In this document: positions 1-10,611 of the stretch, one piece after another
How positions within the stretch are numbered: the first letter of the stretch is position 1
How the letters are laid out: every line of letters begins with the position of its first letter
Assembly (NCBI RefSeq): GCF_007655135.1
Contig: NC_045130.1
Span: forward strand, 124,001-188,000
Source of the DNA: Punica granatum
Lineage: Eukaryota > Streptophyta > Magnoliopsida > Myrtales > Lythraceae
Length of the DNA stretch: 64,000 nt
Direction: 5' to 3'
Program-made: the position numbers and the translations under genes
Notes under the pieces: model-generated
Seen by the model: only the letters and a program-made list of their open reading frames with translations
The model's database searches: none
What the model was told of the DNA's origin: nothing

Positions 1-115
1 AGTTCTTGAACTGCTCTTAGTGTCCTTCCTTTCCTACTAATACGGATTAATTGAAGTGATTTGGCGCTTATTCCGTTTAAGTAATGTATCGGTTCGAATT
101 CTTGTGAATGCAAAA

Positions 116-330
116 AATCAATACTGAAAAAGTTTTACCCCTTAGTAGGCTAACAAAACTCGACTAGATTAGTAGATGCCTAATTCAATTTTTGAATACC
201 GGAGTTCACACTGAAAAATAAATTGATACCGGGAGAGTTTTACCTTTTAATGGGCTAATCCAACTCGATTAGATTAGTCGGGATCTAATTGAATTTTCGG
301 ATATTAAAGTTTCATACCGAAAAAAATTTC
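116..330. repeat. Diverged tandem duplication, two units of about 105 bp
   Basis: Two adjacent units share the order: GAAAAAGTTTTACC-like start, a GGCTAA segment, a CTCGA-TAGATTAGT segment, a CTAATT-AATTTT segment and a CATACCGAAAA-like end. The second unit begins near 222. The copies differ at many positions, so the duplication is old. No coding potential is visible. Confidence 0.55.
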
Positions 331-2050
331 ATCCATTCCTCTTATGTGGGAAAAGAAGAACACAAGAAGATATATAGCCTGCCATGGATACATTGTCGAG
401 CTCTGTTTTGATCGTCAAATTGGTCCCTCCTGCTCGTGCAACTGCAACTGGAACTGCCCTCCATTCACAACCATCCTTATCATCATCATCACTTCAATGT
501 TAGTTATATGCCCTACAGCCGATATATGTATTTCGATAATTCATATTTATTGCAATGATATTTATTCTGTTATTCATAAATCATTTATGTTTAAATGAGT
601 AAGTCCATAAGATACTTGACAGATACTTCATTCTCAAATAGGATTTGCTCCTACATATATACTCATGCTAAGCATAATCAGTTGTATATGGAAGTAAGTG
701 TCTAGTCAAGATATGATTTATTGACCTGAGTAAATAAGAAAAGATCCTAAGGGTTTGAATTTTGTTCTTGATCAGGAAATCCTTGGCCAAGGTGAATGAA
801 CTTAAATAGAAAAGAGTTTCTAGTTTAAGTTATATTGATCTGTAAATAAAAGCTTAGATGTTCCATATGATCAGCTATAGGATTTGACATTAACCATGAC
901 CCTAGTTAAATCAAAATCTGCAATGAAGGGACTCGAGTGCATGGCATATATAATCATTAGTTCATCAGAATGTCTTAATTGCACATTCGTCACTAACTGG
1001 ATTATCATGATATGCTATTAGGCGTCACTTATGATCTTTGGGAACCGATGGCATTTTGAAAATTATGTTTTTGGTTGTGGACAGGAGTTCCCGATAATGT
1101 CAAAGTGGTTGACATTATAGTCTCTTTGCCACTTAGTGATGAACCAAGTTAGCCACATACCATAGAATGTGTTTGAGCCAAGAATTAATTGATTTTAATT
1201 AAGGCAGTTAATTAGTAATCAATTATCGGATTAGACTTGCAATGTAGTTGTAGGGTTGTTAGTGCATCCCAAAATCAAATCCAACATTGAGGCGAACCTA
1301 TTTAAGGAATTATTATATTCGATATAATAATATCCTTTAATTAAAACTTACTATATATGTAGAGTGTCTATGTATTAGTAAATGCATTACAGTTTTTCTC
1401 TTGTAGGACTGATGTGAGTTATGAGATAATTCGTAGGTGGTTTTAGAAACTACTTAAGTCTTTGGGGCTTGTTTGCGAATTGTAATTAATTATAATTGCT
1501 AAATAACCCTAAGGGTTAATTGGCAAATATGTATATATATATATATGTATGTATGTATAAATAGATAAACGTGTGATATATGGAGGTATGCATGGCCGAA
1601 TCCATGATTCCCACACAAGGCCAAAAGGAGAAAAATTGAGCGGAGGTGTTCAGCTAAGAAAAAAACAACTGCCCCACCTTTGCTCGAGACCAATCGAAGG
1701 AAATTAGTTCTCCTCTTGACCGCCAGTTGCATGTGGAGTTCACCTCCTGTTCCGCTTTTTCTCAAGAACGTAGTCTGATCGTGTGGGCGACCCGTGGAGA
1801 CTAGTTTGAGTCGAGGAACAACCCTTTGGTAAAGACGCGTTCGTGTGGATGAGCTAGAGGCCGAATACTTGGGCGGCTTCAAGCAATTATTCAAGAAAGC
1901 GATTACTTGACGGTCTTGCGGGGATTTTGCAAATGAAGTTTTTTCAATAAACCTAATATGATTGTCAAGTTAGCATTGTTTAATCGTGACAAAGTGATAC
2001 TACGTATTCAGAATAAGATTTCGAATGTCAATCCTATATGTATGAATTAA
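331..2050. other. Intergenic sequence, no supported gene
   Basis: No recognisable protein domain on either strand. Open frames here, including one of 131 codons on the minus strand at 1499-1894, have no family resemblance and end in AT repeat. The stretch about 700-2000 reads like the leader or LTR of an old retroelement, but I found no paired copy in the window. Confidence 0.5.
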
Positions 2051-2412
2051 TTGAATTTTAATTTATTGTTTATTTCACTTCCGGTGCATTTTTTATATCG
2101 TTTTCCTTCATTCAAATCCTCCCAGCCCACCACTCCATCCTCTCATCAGTATCACCTCCCCAATTCCAACCTCCTCATCTTTTCTTGTTCCACCATCACT
2201 ACCTCCTCTTCATTCTTTCCCAGTCCCAGCTGGAAGACTTGGAGTTCCTCTTCCTCCTCCAATTATATCCATAACAACTATAAGCAGGCCGCTTCTCTCC
2301 ACATTCCCCCAAGTCCTGCATCCCAAGTCCACCACTGCAGGAGATCCGCCTCTGGTTACGCTGCAGCTCTCATAGATGTAGCTCAGTCTGATGGCTCCCT
2401 CCAGCTGGTCTG
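2051..2412 (+). pseudogene. ATP synthase delta-subunit-like gene, 5' fragment
   Basis: The frame starting at 2051 encodes a Ser/His/Pro-rich leader resembling an organelle transit peptide, then SASGYAAALIDVAQSDGSLQ, which matches the N-terminal start of the F-ATPase delta/OSCP family (consensus-like S-Y-A-A-A-L-x-D-V-A). The frame is cut at 2412 by an LTR element. The reading frame resumes at 9781 once the element and one copy of its 5-bp target duplication are removed, giving a following WLDVRMLSRLL, as expected for the family helix. ATP synthase delta links the F1 head to the peripheral stalk. The leader suggests an organelle product. The true start codon is uncertain. The function is inferred from family resemblance only. 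Confidence 0.45.
2408..2412. repeat. Left target-site duplication GTCTG
   Basis: GTCTG directly precedes the TG end of the left LTR at 2413. The same five bases directly follow the CA end of the right LTR at 9775. Five bases is the usual duplication for LTR retrotransposons. Confidence 0.8.
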
Positions 2413-2963
2413 TGACGCAGCGTACAACGCGAGTATCCGTCACAGATCCGTTGATTCGCACAGGAATACCAGAACTACGACCTTCTATACCAGTTGATTC
2501 TACGAATACTAGGAAATAGGCATCAAACTCGAATCGATCCGAGATTGGAAAAAGCACGAAAGCTCTGAATTTTATTGATAATCCAAAAGACGACTCCTTT
2601 TGCCCTAGGGCTTACAACGTTTAAATAGAGAAAACGAGAATAAATCGAAAGAAATAAAATATCCTTAAAGATAAATTATCTCCTAAAATATCGAAATATT
2701 CTTAAAGATAAACTAACAAAATATCCTTAAAGATAAACTATCTCTTAAAATATCGAAATATTCTTAAAGATAAATTATTTCCTAAAATAGCAAAAAACGC
2801 CCTAATTAACATAAATTGTCCGTTTGAGGCCATAAACGATGAAATTCGGCCTAAATCTCGTCTTTGGCCGTGAGTTTTGCTCCTGAGGCCATTTCCTTCG
2901 AAATAAGGTCGTTAGGACCTATTTTTCTCCAGGTACCGACTTGCCAGGTCGTCTGTCGCATCA
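2413..2963 (-). repeat. LTR-A, left outer LTR (551 bp)
   Basis: On the plus strand it runs from TGACGCAGCG to GTCGCATCA, giving TG...CA ends in either direction. Minus-strand sequence contains AATAAA followed by a CCCTAGGGCAAAAGG-like stretch. It contains AT-rich subrepeats (AAAATATCGAAATATTC). Confidence 0.8.
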
Positions 2964-3831
2964 TTCTCCCATGGATGGAGAGAATTTGCCCTCGAATTCG
3001 CCCTAGGAGTCTAGAGATAAAATTATCCACACAAATATACACATCTTTCATATTTGATCGAAAATCGAAGTTAACATAATCTGAGTACTTTCCAACACTC
3101 TCAATGTCGAGAGCACATACAATTGTATCACCAATCTCGAACTTTTCACTATAATCCAAAAATTTGCCAGCGGTTAAGAATTTTCCTGTGCTCCCGAAAC
3201 CAAAGTTGTGTTGGGTTTCTCCGAGGTTCTCTACAGGTTCCTCCACTCTAGAGATACCAATCGAGCAAAGATGCTAATCTTCGGGAGGAGTGTCAGACAC
3301 GTCAACTGGCTGCACTGAAACAATCTTGTAACTAAAACAATCCCTTCCTCCAGTGATTCCAACGGTCGTACGGGCCGCAGACCAGCAGTCGTCAAAAGCG
3401 CCCTCATGGAAGCTTGATCCTTGAAGACCACTATCATTGATGTTGAAATCTGTCACAATCTCCTCCTCCTCGTCGAACTCGGGATCTCCATCGCCTCCCG
3501 CTACAAAAAATGCTTAATCGGATGAATTCTCTTCGGAAAACAAAGTCGCGCCCCCTTCATAATTGGAATCATACTCGATTTCCTCTCGATCAGGGTCAGA
3601 ATTCGGAGTAGGATTTCTTCGATTCGGATTCTCCAAAAGTGCAGCCATTTTTTGTGTTAGCTGCTCCATCATACGATACATCCTCTGATCCCTCTGCTCC
3701 ATCCTCTGATCCCTTTGATCCAGCCTCTGCTTCAGATGTCGTAGATTTTCACGGTCATGAACGTCTTCCACACGATCCCTCCTCCTGGGTGGCATCGCTG
3801 ATCCAAGAACGAATGCAGCTTTGATACCAAC
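2964..3831 (-). pseudogene. Short internal domain with gypsy-type gag N-terminal remnant
   Basis: Between LTR-A and LTR-B. On the minus strand a frame at 3846-3514 carries MPPRRRDRVEDVHDRENLRH, then a Q/R-rich coiled-coil-like run (DQRMEQRDQRM) and an acidic end, as in gypsy gag N termini. TTGGTATCAAAGCTGC lies next to the LTR at 3831-3816 on the minus strand and fits an initiator tRNA-Met primer site. There is no protease, reverse transcriptase or integrase, so this unit is non-autonomous. Confidence 0.6.
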
Positions 3832-4331
3832 TGACGCAGCGTACAACGCGAGTATCCGTCACAAACCCGTTGATTCGCGCACGAATACCGGAATTACGAC
3901 CTTCTATACCTGTTGATTTTACGAATACCAAGAAATAGGCATCAAACTAGAATCGATCCGAGATTGGATAACCATGAAAGCTCTGAATTTTATTGATAAT
4001 CCAAAAGACGACTCCTTTTGTCGTAGGGCTTACAACGTTTAAATAGAGAAAACGAGAATAAATCGAAAGAAACAAAATATCCTTAAAGATAAACTATCTC
4101 CTAAAATATCGAAATATTCTTAAAGATAAATTATTTCCTAAAATAGCAAAAAACGCCCTAATTAACATAAATTGCCCGTTTGAGGCCATAAATGATGGAA
4201 TTCGGCCTAAATCTCATCTTTTCACGGCCAAAGGCCGTGAGTTTTGTTCCTGAGGCCGTTTCCTTCGAAATAGGGTCATTAGAACCTATTTTTTTTCTAG
4301 GTACCGACTTGCCAGGTCGTCTGCCGCATCA
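3832..4331 (-). repeat. LTR-B (500 bp)
   Basis: Same family as LTR-A, with plus-strand ends TGACGCAGCG and CCGCATCA. It lacks one AT-rich subrepeat block present in LTR-A and LTR-C. It borders the primer-binding site of the short internal domain, so it served as a 5' LTR in minus orientation. No 5-bp duplication is shared with LTR-A (GTCTG versus TAATG). Confidence 0.75.
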
Positions 4332-4574
4332 TAATGATATGATCCAGCTAGAGGACCCTTCGCATGGGCTTGAGGAAGAATCCCAGGATGACAGCGTCGG
4401 GCATGAAGGCGAGCTTTGGGATAAGCATGTGCCAGCTAGAGCAAGTACAAGAGCACGAGCCAAGCGAATCCAACAAGCCATACAAAGGCTGTTATTGCAT
4501 GTCCATGGAGGAGAAGTTGAACTCTTGGGCGGGCTGTATGTAGAACAAGAAGCCACGACTGTTCATATCCTAAA
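4332..4574 (+). pseudogene. C-terminal tail of a gypsy polyprotein
   Basis: The plus frame reads an acidic stretch, then ARASTRARAKRIQQAIQRLL, a tail typical of plant gypsy polyproteins just upstream of the 3' LTR. The upstream part is missing, since LTR-B abuts it at 4331. Confidence 0.5.
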
Positions 4575-5035
4575 AATTTATTTAGAGATGATCACAGTTC
4601 AAAGGGCTAAATTTAGTTATTTTTCAATAACTTGAGACTATTTCATTTTTGGACTCATTACATTTAGGATTTATTTTAGCCCAATCCATTAGCCCAATTA
4701 GGTTATCAGTTTCTCCCTATAAATAGGCATGTGGCCTCCCTAGAGAAGAGAGATCAGTTTTCAATCAACTTTATGAGAGAGGTTTTCTCTAAGCTGTTCT
4801 TCAGCAATTTCGCCGATATTGCAAGTGTGATCTTGTGATTCCCAACAATTATAATATTGGTTTCTAGCTTTTTATAGCTAGCGGGTCAATATTCCATATT
4901 ATAATATTGGTTTAAGGCTCTTTATAGTCAGTGGGTCAATATTCCCTATCCTTGAAACCTTCATTGGACTATCTTGGGTTTGATTTCATTCTATTGTTGT
5001 TGGGTCTCACGGCAAGTTCGTCGAGGTTCGCATCA
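4575..5035 (+). repeat. Gypsy LTR in plus orientation
   Basis: It contains a TATA-like CCCTATAAATAGGC near 4712 and ends GGTTCGCATCA at 5035. TTGGTATCAGAGC, the classic tRNA-Met primer site, follows at 5038. The left edge is approximate. Its last ~290 bp are repeated in inverted orientation at 5791-6082. Confidence 0.65.
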
Positions 5036-5790
5036 TTTTGGTATCAGAGCTTTGGCTCGAATCCAGGTTTCACTTATCCTATTTCATTTTTTGTTATCCA
5101 TTGTTCTTAGGGTTTGTAAATCGTTGATAGAAGTTGTGATTTTTATTGGCTGATTCCAACTGTCCTGAAGAACCCTAAAGTTTCAGCTTATCTTATTGGA
5201 GATCCAAAAAAAAATACAAAGGAAAAAAAAAGAAAATTCGTCCAAAAAAATATAGAGAAAAAAAAGGAAAAAAAGTTGAAAAAAAAAAAGAAATGAAAGA
5301 GCAATTGTTTGTGAAATCTTAACTTTTGGGGTGGAAGAAACTTCCTTAGATATAACTGCTAATTAAGGGAATTCCAAAAGTTCATGTTATTTTCTTCCAT
5401 ATCTGCCATTATCCCTGAATTACCTTCCTTTATATATTATTGTTTACTTTAATGGACCACTGGCATATAAAGTGCAGTTGGGAAATCTAATATTGTTTCC
5501 TTTCAATTGAATATTTTTTTGTCATATTCATTTCTTATCTCTTAGAATCATTCATTCCTTCCATTTCGATACTTTCCATAAATCTCTTGTTTCCTTATTC
5601 CCACAAATCTTCCTCGTACATCTCAGTTATTTCGTTAACTTCATCTACCACATTCTTTCCTTTCTCATTTAGATTTGGATCCTAAATTTGATTCAATTTC
5701 TGAAATCAATGATTATAAGTGCTTTGGACTAATTAACTGATTTTACTCTTGCGATTGAATTGCTTAGTTTCTTAGGAACTTTGAGGAAAA
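5036..5790 (+). other. Retroelement primer site and non-coding leader
   Basis: It starts with the tRNA-Met primer-binding match and continues as A-rich then AT-rich leader. No gag start is found before the inverted LTR fragment at 5791. Confidence 0.5.
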
Positions 5791-6082
5791 TGATGCGAAT
5801 CTCGACGAACCTGCCGTGAGACCCAACAACAATAGAATGAGATCAAACTCGGGATCGTCCAATGAATATTTCAATGATAGGGAATATTGATTCGCTGACT
5901 ATAAAGATCCACAAACCAATATTATAAACAGAATATTGACCCGCTAGCTATAAAGAGCTAGAAATCAATATTATAAATGTCGGGAATCACAAGTTATCAC
6001 ACTTGCAATATCAGCAAAGTTGCTGAGCAACAGCTCGGAAAAAATCTCTCTCACAAAGTTGAATGAAAACTGATCTCTTGAT
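5791..6082 (-). repeat. Truncated gypsy LTR in minus orientation
   Basis: It begins TGATGCGAATCTCGACG on the plus strand and mirrors 4744-5035 as an inverted repeat. Homology stops abruptly at about 6082, where the gypsy protease frame begins. This junction marks a deletion of everything normally lying between protease and LTR. Confidence 0.65.
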
Positions 6083-7809
6083 TCGAAGCTGATCCTCATA
6101 CACCTGATAAAGTGTCAATAGAACAAGTGTCACCTTTCTGCCATCCTTGACAAAAGAGTATCGATTCTTATACCCATCATGTATTGCCTGTCTATCGAAC
6201 TGACATGGCCTCCCAAGCAACATATGACTAGCATGCATGGGCACTACATCACAAATAACTTCATCCTTGTATCTCTCAATTCTAAAGGAAACCAGAACTT
6301 GCTTGTTCACCTTCACTTCTCCACTTTCATTCAACCATTGCAGCTTATATGGCCTAGGATGCTTCAATGTACGCAATCCCAACTTGTCGACAAGTAACTT
6401 ACTAGCCACATTCACACAGCTACCCCCGTCAATGGTCAAACTACATACACGATCCTTCACGTGGCATTTAGTATGGAATATATTCTCATTTTGCACGTCA
6501 ACTCTTTCTTTTTCCTTAATTTATGCATTAAGAGCTCGCATGATTACTAAGGTATTCCCCTCAGCGGCATATTCATAGTCACTAGAATCATCATGTGTTG
6601 GCATTGAATCACTTTCCTATTCTTCAGTTTCAATTTCCCCACTATCTAGCATGATCATTGCCCTTTTATTTGGACATTGAGAAGCAATATGCCCAGACCC
6701 CATACACCGAAAACATTTGATATCTTTATTCTTTTGAGATTGGGATGTAGAGTTACCTCTCTCCTTGTTGTCCCTTGGCTCTTGCTCATGCTTCTTTCAG
6801 CATTCGATTTGGGTTTCTCTACTGGTCTTAAGCTGGCACTCCATTTCGACTTCCAATTTGATGAAGACCCTGAATTCGAACCACCATCTTGCCTTGGTAG
6901 TCTCCCTCTCTTGAGTTGTCGTTCTACTTTCATGGCCATGCTAACCATCTCTTCTATCTCCACATAATGTTGCAACTCCACCACATTAGTAATTTATCGG
7001 TTCAAACCACATAAGAACCTAGCCATAGTTGCCTCCTCATCTTCTTCAATGTTTGCCTGAATCAAAATTATCTCCATCTCCTTGTGGTAGTCTTCCGCGC
7101 TCCTCGTCCCCTGCCTTAGACTCTGCAATTTTAAATGCAAGTCCCGATAGTAATACGAGGGAACAAATCGCTTCCGCATGACAGTCTTCATCTCTTCCCA
7201 AGTCTCAATAGGCCTTTCATGGTTCCTTCTTCTTTCCTTAACCAATTTGTCCCACCAAATGATGGCATAATCAGTGAATTCCACCGTTGCAAGCTTCACT
7301 TTCTTCTCTTCCGAGTAATTATGGCAATCAAATACAAGCTCCACCTTCCTCTCCCATTCGATAAAAGCGCCAGGGTCATTCCTTCCTTGAAAAGGTGGTA
7401 TCGTCATTTTAATACTCCCAATATTTCTATCCACTCAATCTCTAATTGCTTGATCTCGCCTACCATGTCTTCGCCCCTCATTCCTAACTCCTCTGGCTCT
7501 CCTCACACTTCCCACGGATGCAATTTCATCATCTTCCTCATTATCTTCATCTTCTTCATTGTGAGGATTCGGCGGCTTGCGGATTAGTCTCCTTGCATTG
7601 GGAACTTGCACTTGCTGCCTGGGTAGCTCCCTCTGCATTTGATCAATTCGTTGATCTTGCCGGTCCATTCTATCACGGATATCTCCAAAAACAACTTCCA
7701 ATCTCTCGAATTGTTGCTGCATGGCTTTCAAAGTAAAAGCAACATCTTGCTGGCCGGCATTACTTCCATCCCCGGTTGTAGATTCATTGCCTTTTCCTGC
7801 GAAGCTCAT
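6083..7809 (-). pseudogene. Gypsy gag-protease remnant
   Basis: The order on the minus strand is gag N terminus (7809-7435, coiled-coil-like Q/R-rich and acidic), gag core (7434-6994, with PPFQGRNDPGAFIEWERKVE and FTDYAIIWWDKL, as in retrotransposon gag), a hinge with a CCHC-like knuckle (CFRCMGSGHIASQC near 6716), and a retropepsin-like domain (6496-6083, with TIDGGSCVNVAS, where plants usually show a D-S/T/G-G-S/A core, and HMLLGRPCQFDR). Stop codons separate the parts. Reverse transcriptase, RNase H and integrase are absent because the block is joined directly to an LTR piece at 6082. Confidence 0.8.
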
Positions 7810-8520
7810 GTTTGCACTACGAAAAGAAAATTGGTGTTAGGACCTCACAACCACTCGCTCACGTGTTTGCCCTCAAATTATCGTCACTCAACACTAGTGT
7901 TTCGCTCAGTTCAATGGCTTTTTCCCTCTGATACTCTCACCACTCTTGCCTCTTTCCACTCTAATTTCCTCCTCGAAATTCTTTATAGAACTCAGCAACT
8001 TACAAATCAAAGGCAACTAGCTAATTCAAAACAACAATTAATATATTGGCCCTAACTTGAACACAACCTAACAGGGAAATAAATGATCAGAGGAAAGTGA
8101 ACAAATGAAAGATTTTAAGAATGAAGAAAGGAATATATCAGAGTAATATATGGATGAAAAGATATGGAGGATGATATAGGGAAGGGAATATGGAAGATCA
8201 GGTATTAGGTAATTATGGGAGCAAAATCAACGTGGATCAACAACAAAGGTAAACAACTTTAGAATGATCTGATGCAAAGAATTCGGATCAAATTGACACC
8301 GACGGCTTCTTTCTTTTCTTTCTATTGTTTTTTTTTCAGCCCAAATATTTTTTTTGGCCGAATTTTTTTTTCTCTTTTTTTTTAAGCTGGAACTTCGCTT
8401 CTTTTTTTTTTTGCTACTATCAATGCAGAACGAACAAGCTAGATGGAACGAAATTCAGCAAATTGAAACGAAAAGGATATGATAAACTTGATTTGGAGCC
8501 TGATGCTTTGATACCAAAAA
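7810..8520 (-). other. Gypsy leader and primer site
   Basis: This lies between the gag start (7809) and an LTR end (8521). TTTGGTATCAAAGCATCAGG on the minus strand next to the LTR is a tRNA-Met-like primer site. The rest is leader with T-rich runs at 8320-8415 and no supported gene. Confidence 0.55.
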
Positions 8521-8990
8521 TGATGCGGACCTCACGAAGGATTGTGAAGCCCGACGACCAACTTGAATCGATTCCCAGATCGCCAAACACAGATTTAGAT
8601 AAAGAGGATTATTGACCCGTTGTTTATAGAGAAACAAGAACCAACAATATCAAGACAATGATTATTGACCCGTTGTTTATGAAGAAACAAGAACCAATAA
8701 TATCAAAGTGTATCGAACAATCACAAGCTGTCACACTTGTTCGTTCGAAGGAGTTCAATGAAGAACAAAGGAGAAAATCTCACCAAAATACCAGAATAGT
8801 CTACCTATGATCAGCTACTCAGCCTCCTTTATATAAGTCTAGGAGAAACTGGAAACTAATAAGCTAGGCAACTAAAATAACCTTAGTTTCCTAAAGCCAG
8901 AAATAACAAAGGAAACTAAATCAAGGCTATCTAGAATAGTTGGCGGTCTTTTATTCCATCTTCAACATCTCATGGCAAGTCAGTTGAATA
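8521..8990 (-). repeat. Gypsy LTR in minus orientation
   Basis: It begins TGATGCGGACCTCACG on the plus strand, right beside the primer site. It holds a repeated CAATAATCATTGTC / CGGGTCAATAATC-like unit also seen in the 4575-5035 LTR, so the two are related subfamilies. The outer edge is approximate. Confidence 0.6.
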
Positions 8991-9232
8991 AAGGCCTTTG
9001 GAGGTCCAATTGAATTAGACTCCTCTTGACCCAAAAAGCCCATCAACAAGCTCTCTATAGCTTGTTGGATTTGTTTGGCCTTCGCCCGTGTGATTGGCCC
9101 ACTCGGAACATGCAAGCCTCCAAGGTCTTATGCTTCAGCTCCCTCTTCAAGAGTCTGACTTCCAAGCTCGTGTGCATCAGCCTCACTGTCATGCCCACGA
9201 TCCTCATCGGGTCAATATTCATCATACAACGC
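8991..9232 (-). pseudogene. C-terminal gypsy polyprotein remnant, minus strand
   Basis: The minus strand reads an acidic stretch, DEDRGHDSEADAHELGSQTL, before the LTR at 8990. This is pol tail followed by LTR, then primer site and gag at 7809. That layout indicates two gypsy copies joined through one shared LTR. Confidence 0.4.
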
Positions 9233-9775
9233 GAGTATCCATCACAGACCCGTTGATTCGCGCACGAATACCGGAACTACGACCTTCTATACCTGTTGAT
9301 TCTACGAATACCAGGAAATAGGCATCAAACTCGAATCGATCCGAGATTGGACAAAGCACAAAAGCTCTGAATTTTATTGATAATCCAAAAGACGACTCAT
9401 TTTGCCCTAGGACTTACAACGTTTAAATAGAGAAAACGATAATAAATCGAAAGAAACAAAATATTCTTAAAGATAAACTATCTCCTAAAATATCGAAATA
9501 TTCTTAAAGATAAACTAACAAAATATCCTTAAGATAAACTATCTCCTAAAATATCGAAATATTCTTAAAGATACATTATTTCCTAAAATAGCAAAAAACG
9601 CCCTAATTAACATAAATTGCCTGTTTGAGACCCTAAACGATGGAATTCGGCCTAAATATCGTCTTTTCATGGCCTAAGGCCGTGAGTTTTACTCCTGAGG
9701 CCGTTTCCTTCGAAATAGGGTCGTTAGAACCTATTTTTCTCTAGGTATCGACTTGCTAGGTCGTCTACCGCATCA
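9233..9775 (-). repeat. LTR-C, right outer LTR (about 543 bp)
   Basis: Same family as LTR-A and LTR-B. It lacks the first ~10 bases (TGACGCAGCG) at its inner end but has the intact outer end CCGCATCA at 9775, followed by GTCTG. Internal AT-rich subrepeats match LTR-A rather than LTR-B. Confidence 0.75.
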
Positions 9776-10066
9776 GTCTGGCTGGACGTGCGGATGCTCT
9801 CGAGGCTACTGCTGCAGAACGGCGCAGCTTCAAGAGCTCCTGGAGCTGGAGGAGTCATGTGCGGGCACACAGACAACACTATACAAGGGAGCTCCAGCTC
9901 TTCTTCTTAGGGAGATGATCATGACCATGTCAGGGCCAGAGTCAAGTTCAAGGGTGGCATGCAAGAAGTTTCACAAGGCACTTGATGGCTCGGTTGAACA
10001 GACAAGCTTCACCTCTTGGAGGACACCGTTGACGAATTTGGCAGGATTTATGGAGCGGTGAGCTAA
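9776..10066 (+). pseudogene. ATP synthase delta-subunit-like gene, 3' fragment
   Basis: It continues the fragment at 2051-2412. After the target duplication the frame gives WLDVRMLSRLLLQN, which fits the family after the SYAxAL helix. The frame is then lost by one or more small indels. A later frame gives LHLLEDTVDEFGRIYGAVS, typical of the delta-family helix ending in E-F-x-x-I-Y, and stops at 10064-10066. The gene is therefore frameshifted as well as interrupted. GTGAGC at 10058 could be an old splice donor. The C-terminal half of the family domain is not seen downstream. Confidence 0.45.
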
Positions 10067-10611
10067 GCTAAGCTAAGCTAAGCCTGCACACCTCCACCTC
10101 TTCCGGGGTCCTCGCTCTCAAGCTACTTAAATGTGATAACATCGATCTGGAGTAAACAATTAATTCTAATTAAATCAAATCTGTATGTTGGTCTGTTCTC
10201 TATTCAAGAGAATCTCTATGTATATGTTTTGTTATTCTAATAGCTAGCAATATGTGTGTGTGTGTGTGTATGATGTGGAATCCATAAATCCAACTTTAAG
10301 TGCGTTGCATGGTTTCATCCAGTTGCTTTAAGCAAGCAACGATATATATATATAGAGAGCAAAGTGAGTTCCCCATGGCGTAGTAGTCGGTTGGTAAGTA
10401 TATAGCTGTTAGTTGTCCTGTTGTTCACATCAGTAAATGATCAAGAAGACGAACATAATGTCACCCGCAATCTTGTGGTAGCGGAGAATAGTTAATCAGT
10501 TCTACAGATTAATTAAACCAAGCTCAGGTTTGGAAATCAAAAGGTGCCCAACAGTGTGCGTCATCTTTACAAATAATTAAGGTGGAGAATAAGGTTCTCT
10601 CCTCTATCGGC
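10067..10611. other. Intergenic sequence
   Basis: It holds a short AGCTA tandem run at 10061-10082, a TG run at 10251-10268 and a TA run near 10330. No gene is seen. It should include the 3' untranslated region of the ALMT gene on the minus strand. Confidence 0.6.

Larger units (their letters stand above)
2413..9775 (-). mobile_element. Composite nested LTR retroelement (gypsy-type) inserted in the delta-like gene
   Basis: The outer boundaries are TG at 2413 and CA at 9775, flanked by matching GTCTG. The outermost LTRs (2413-2963 and about 9233-9775) share an extra AT-rich internal repeat that the middle copy (3832-4331) lacks, so the outer two are the true pair. Inside are a second LTR, a short gag remnant, a plus-oriented gypsy LTR with pol tail, and a minus-oriented gypsy gag-protease block with its own LTRs. 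Nothing inside is intact. Orientation is given for the outer element, whose polyadenylation signal AATAAA reads on the minus strand. Confidence 0.7.

Noticed and set aside
1499..1894. 131-codon minus-strand frame as a gene
   Set aside because: No family resemblance, and the C-terminal part is translated TA/TG repeat.
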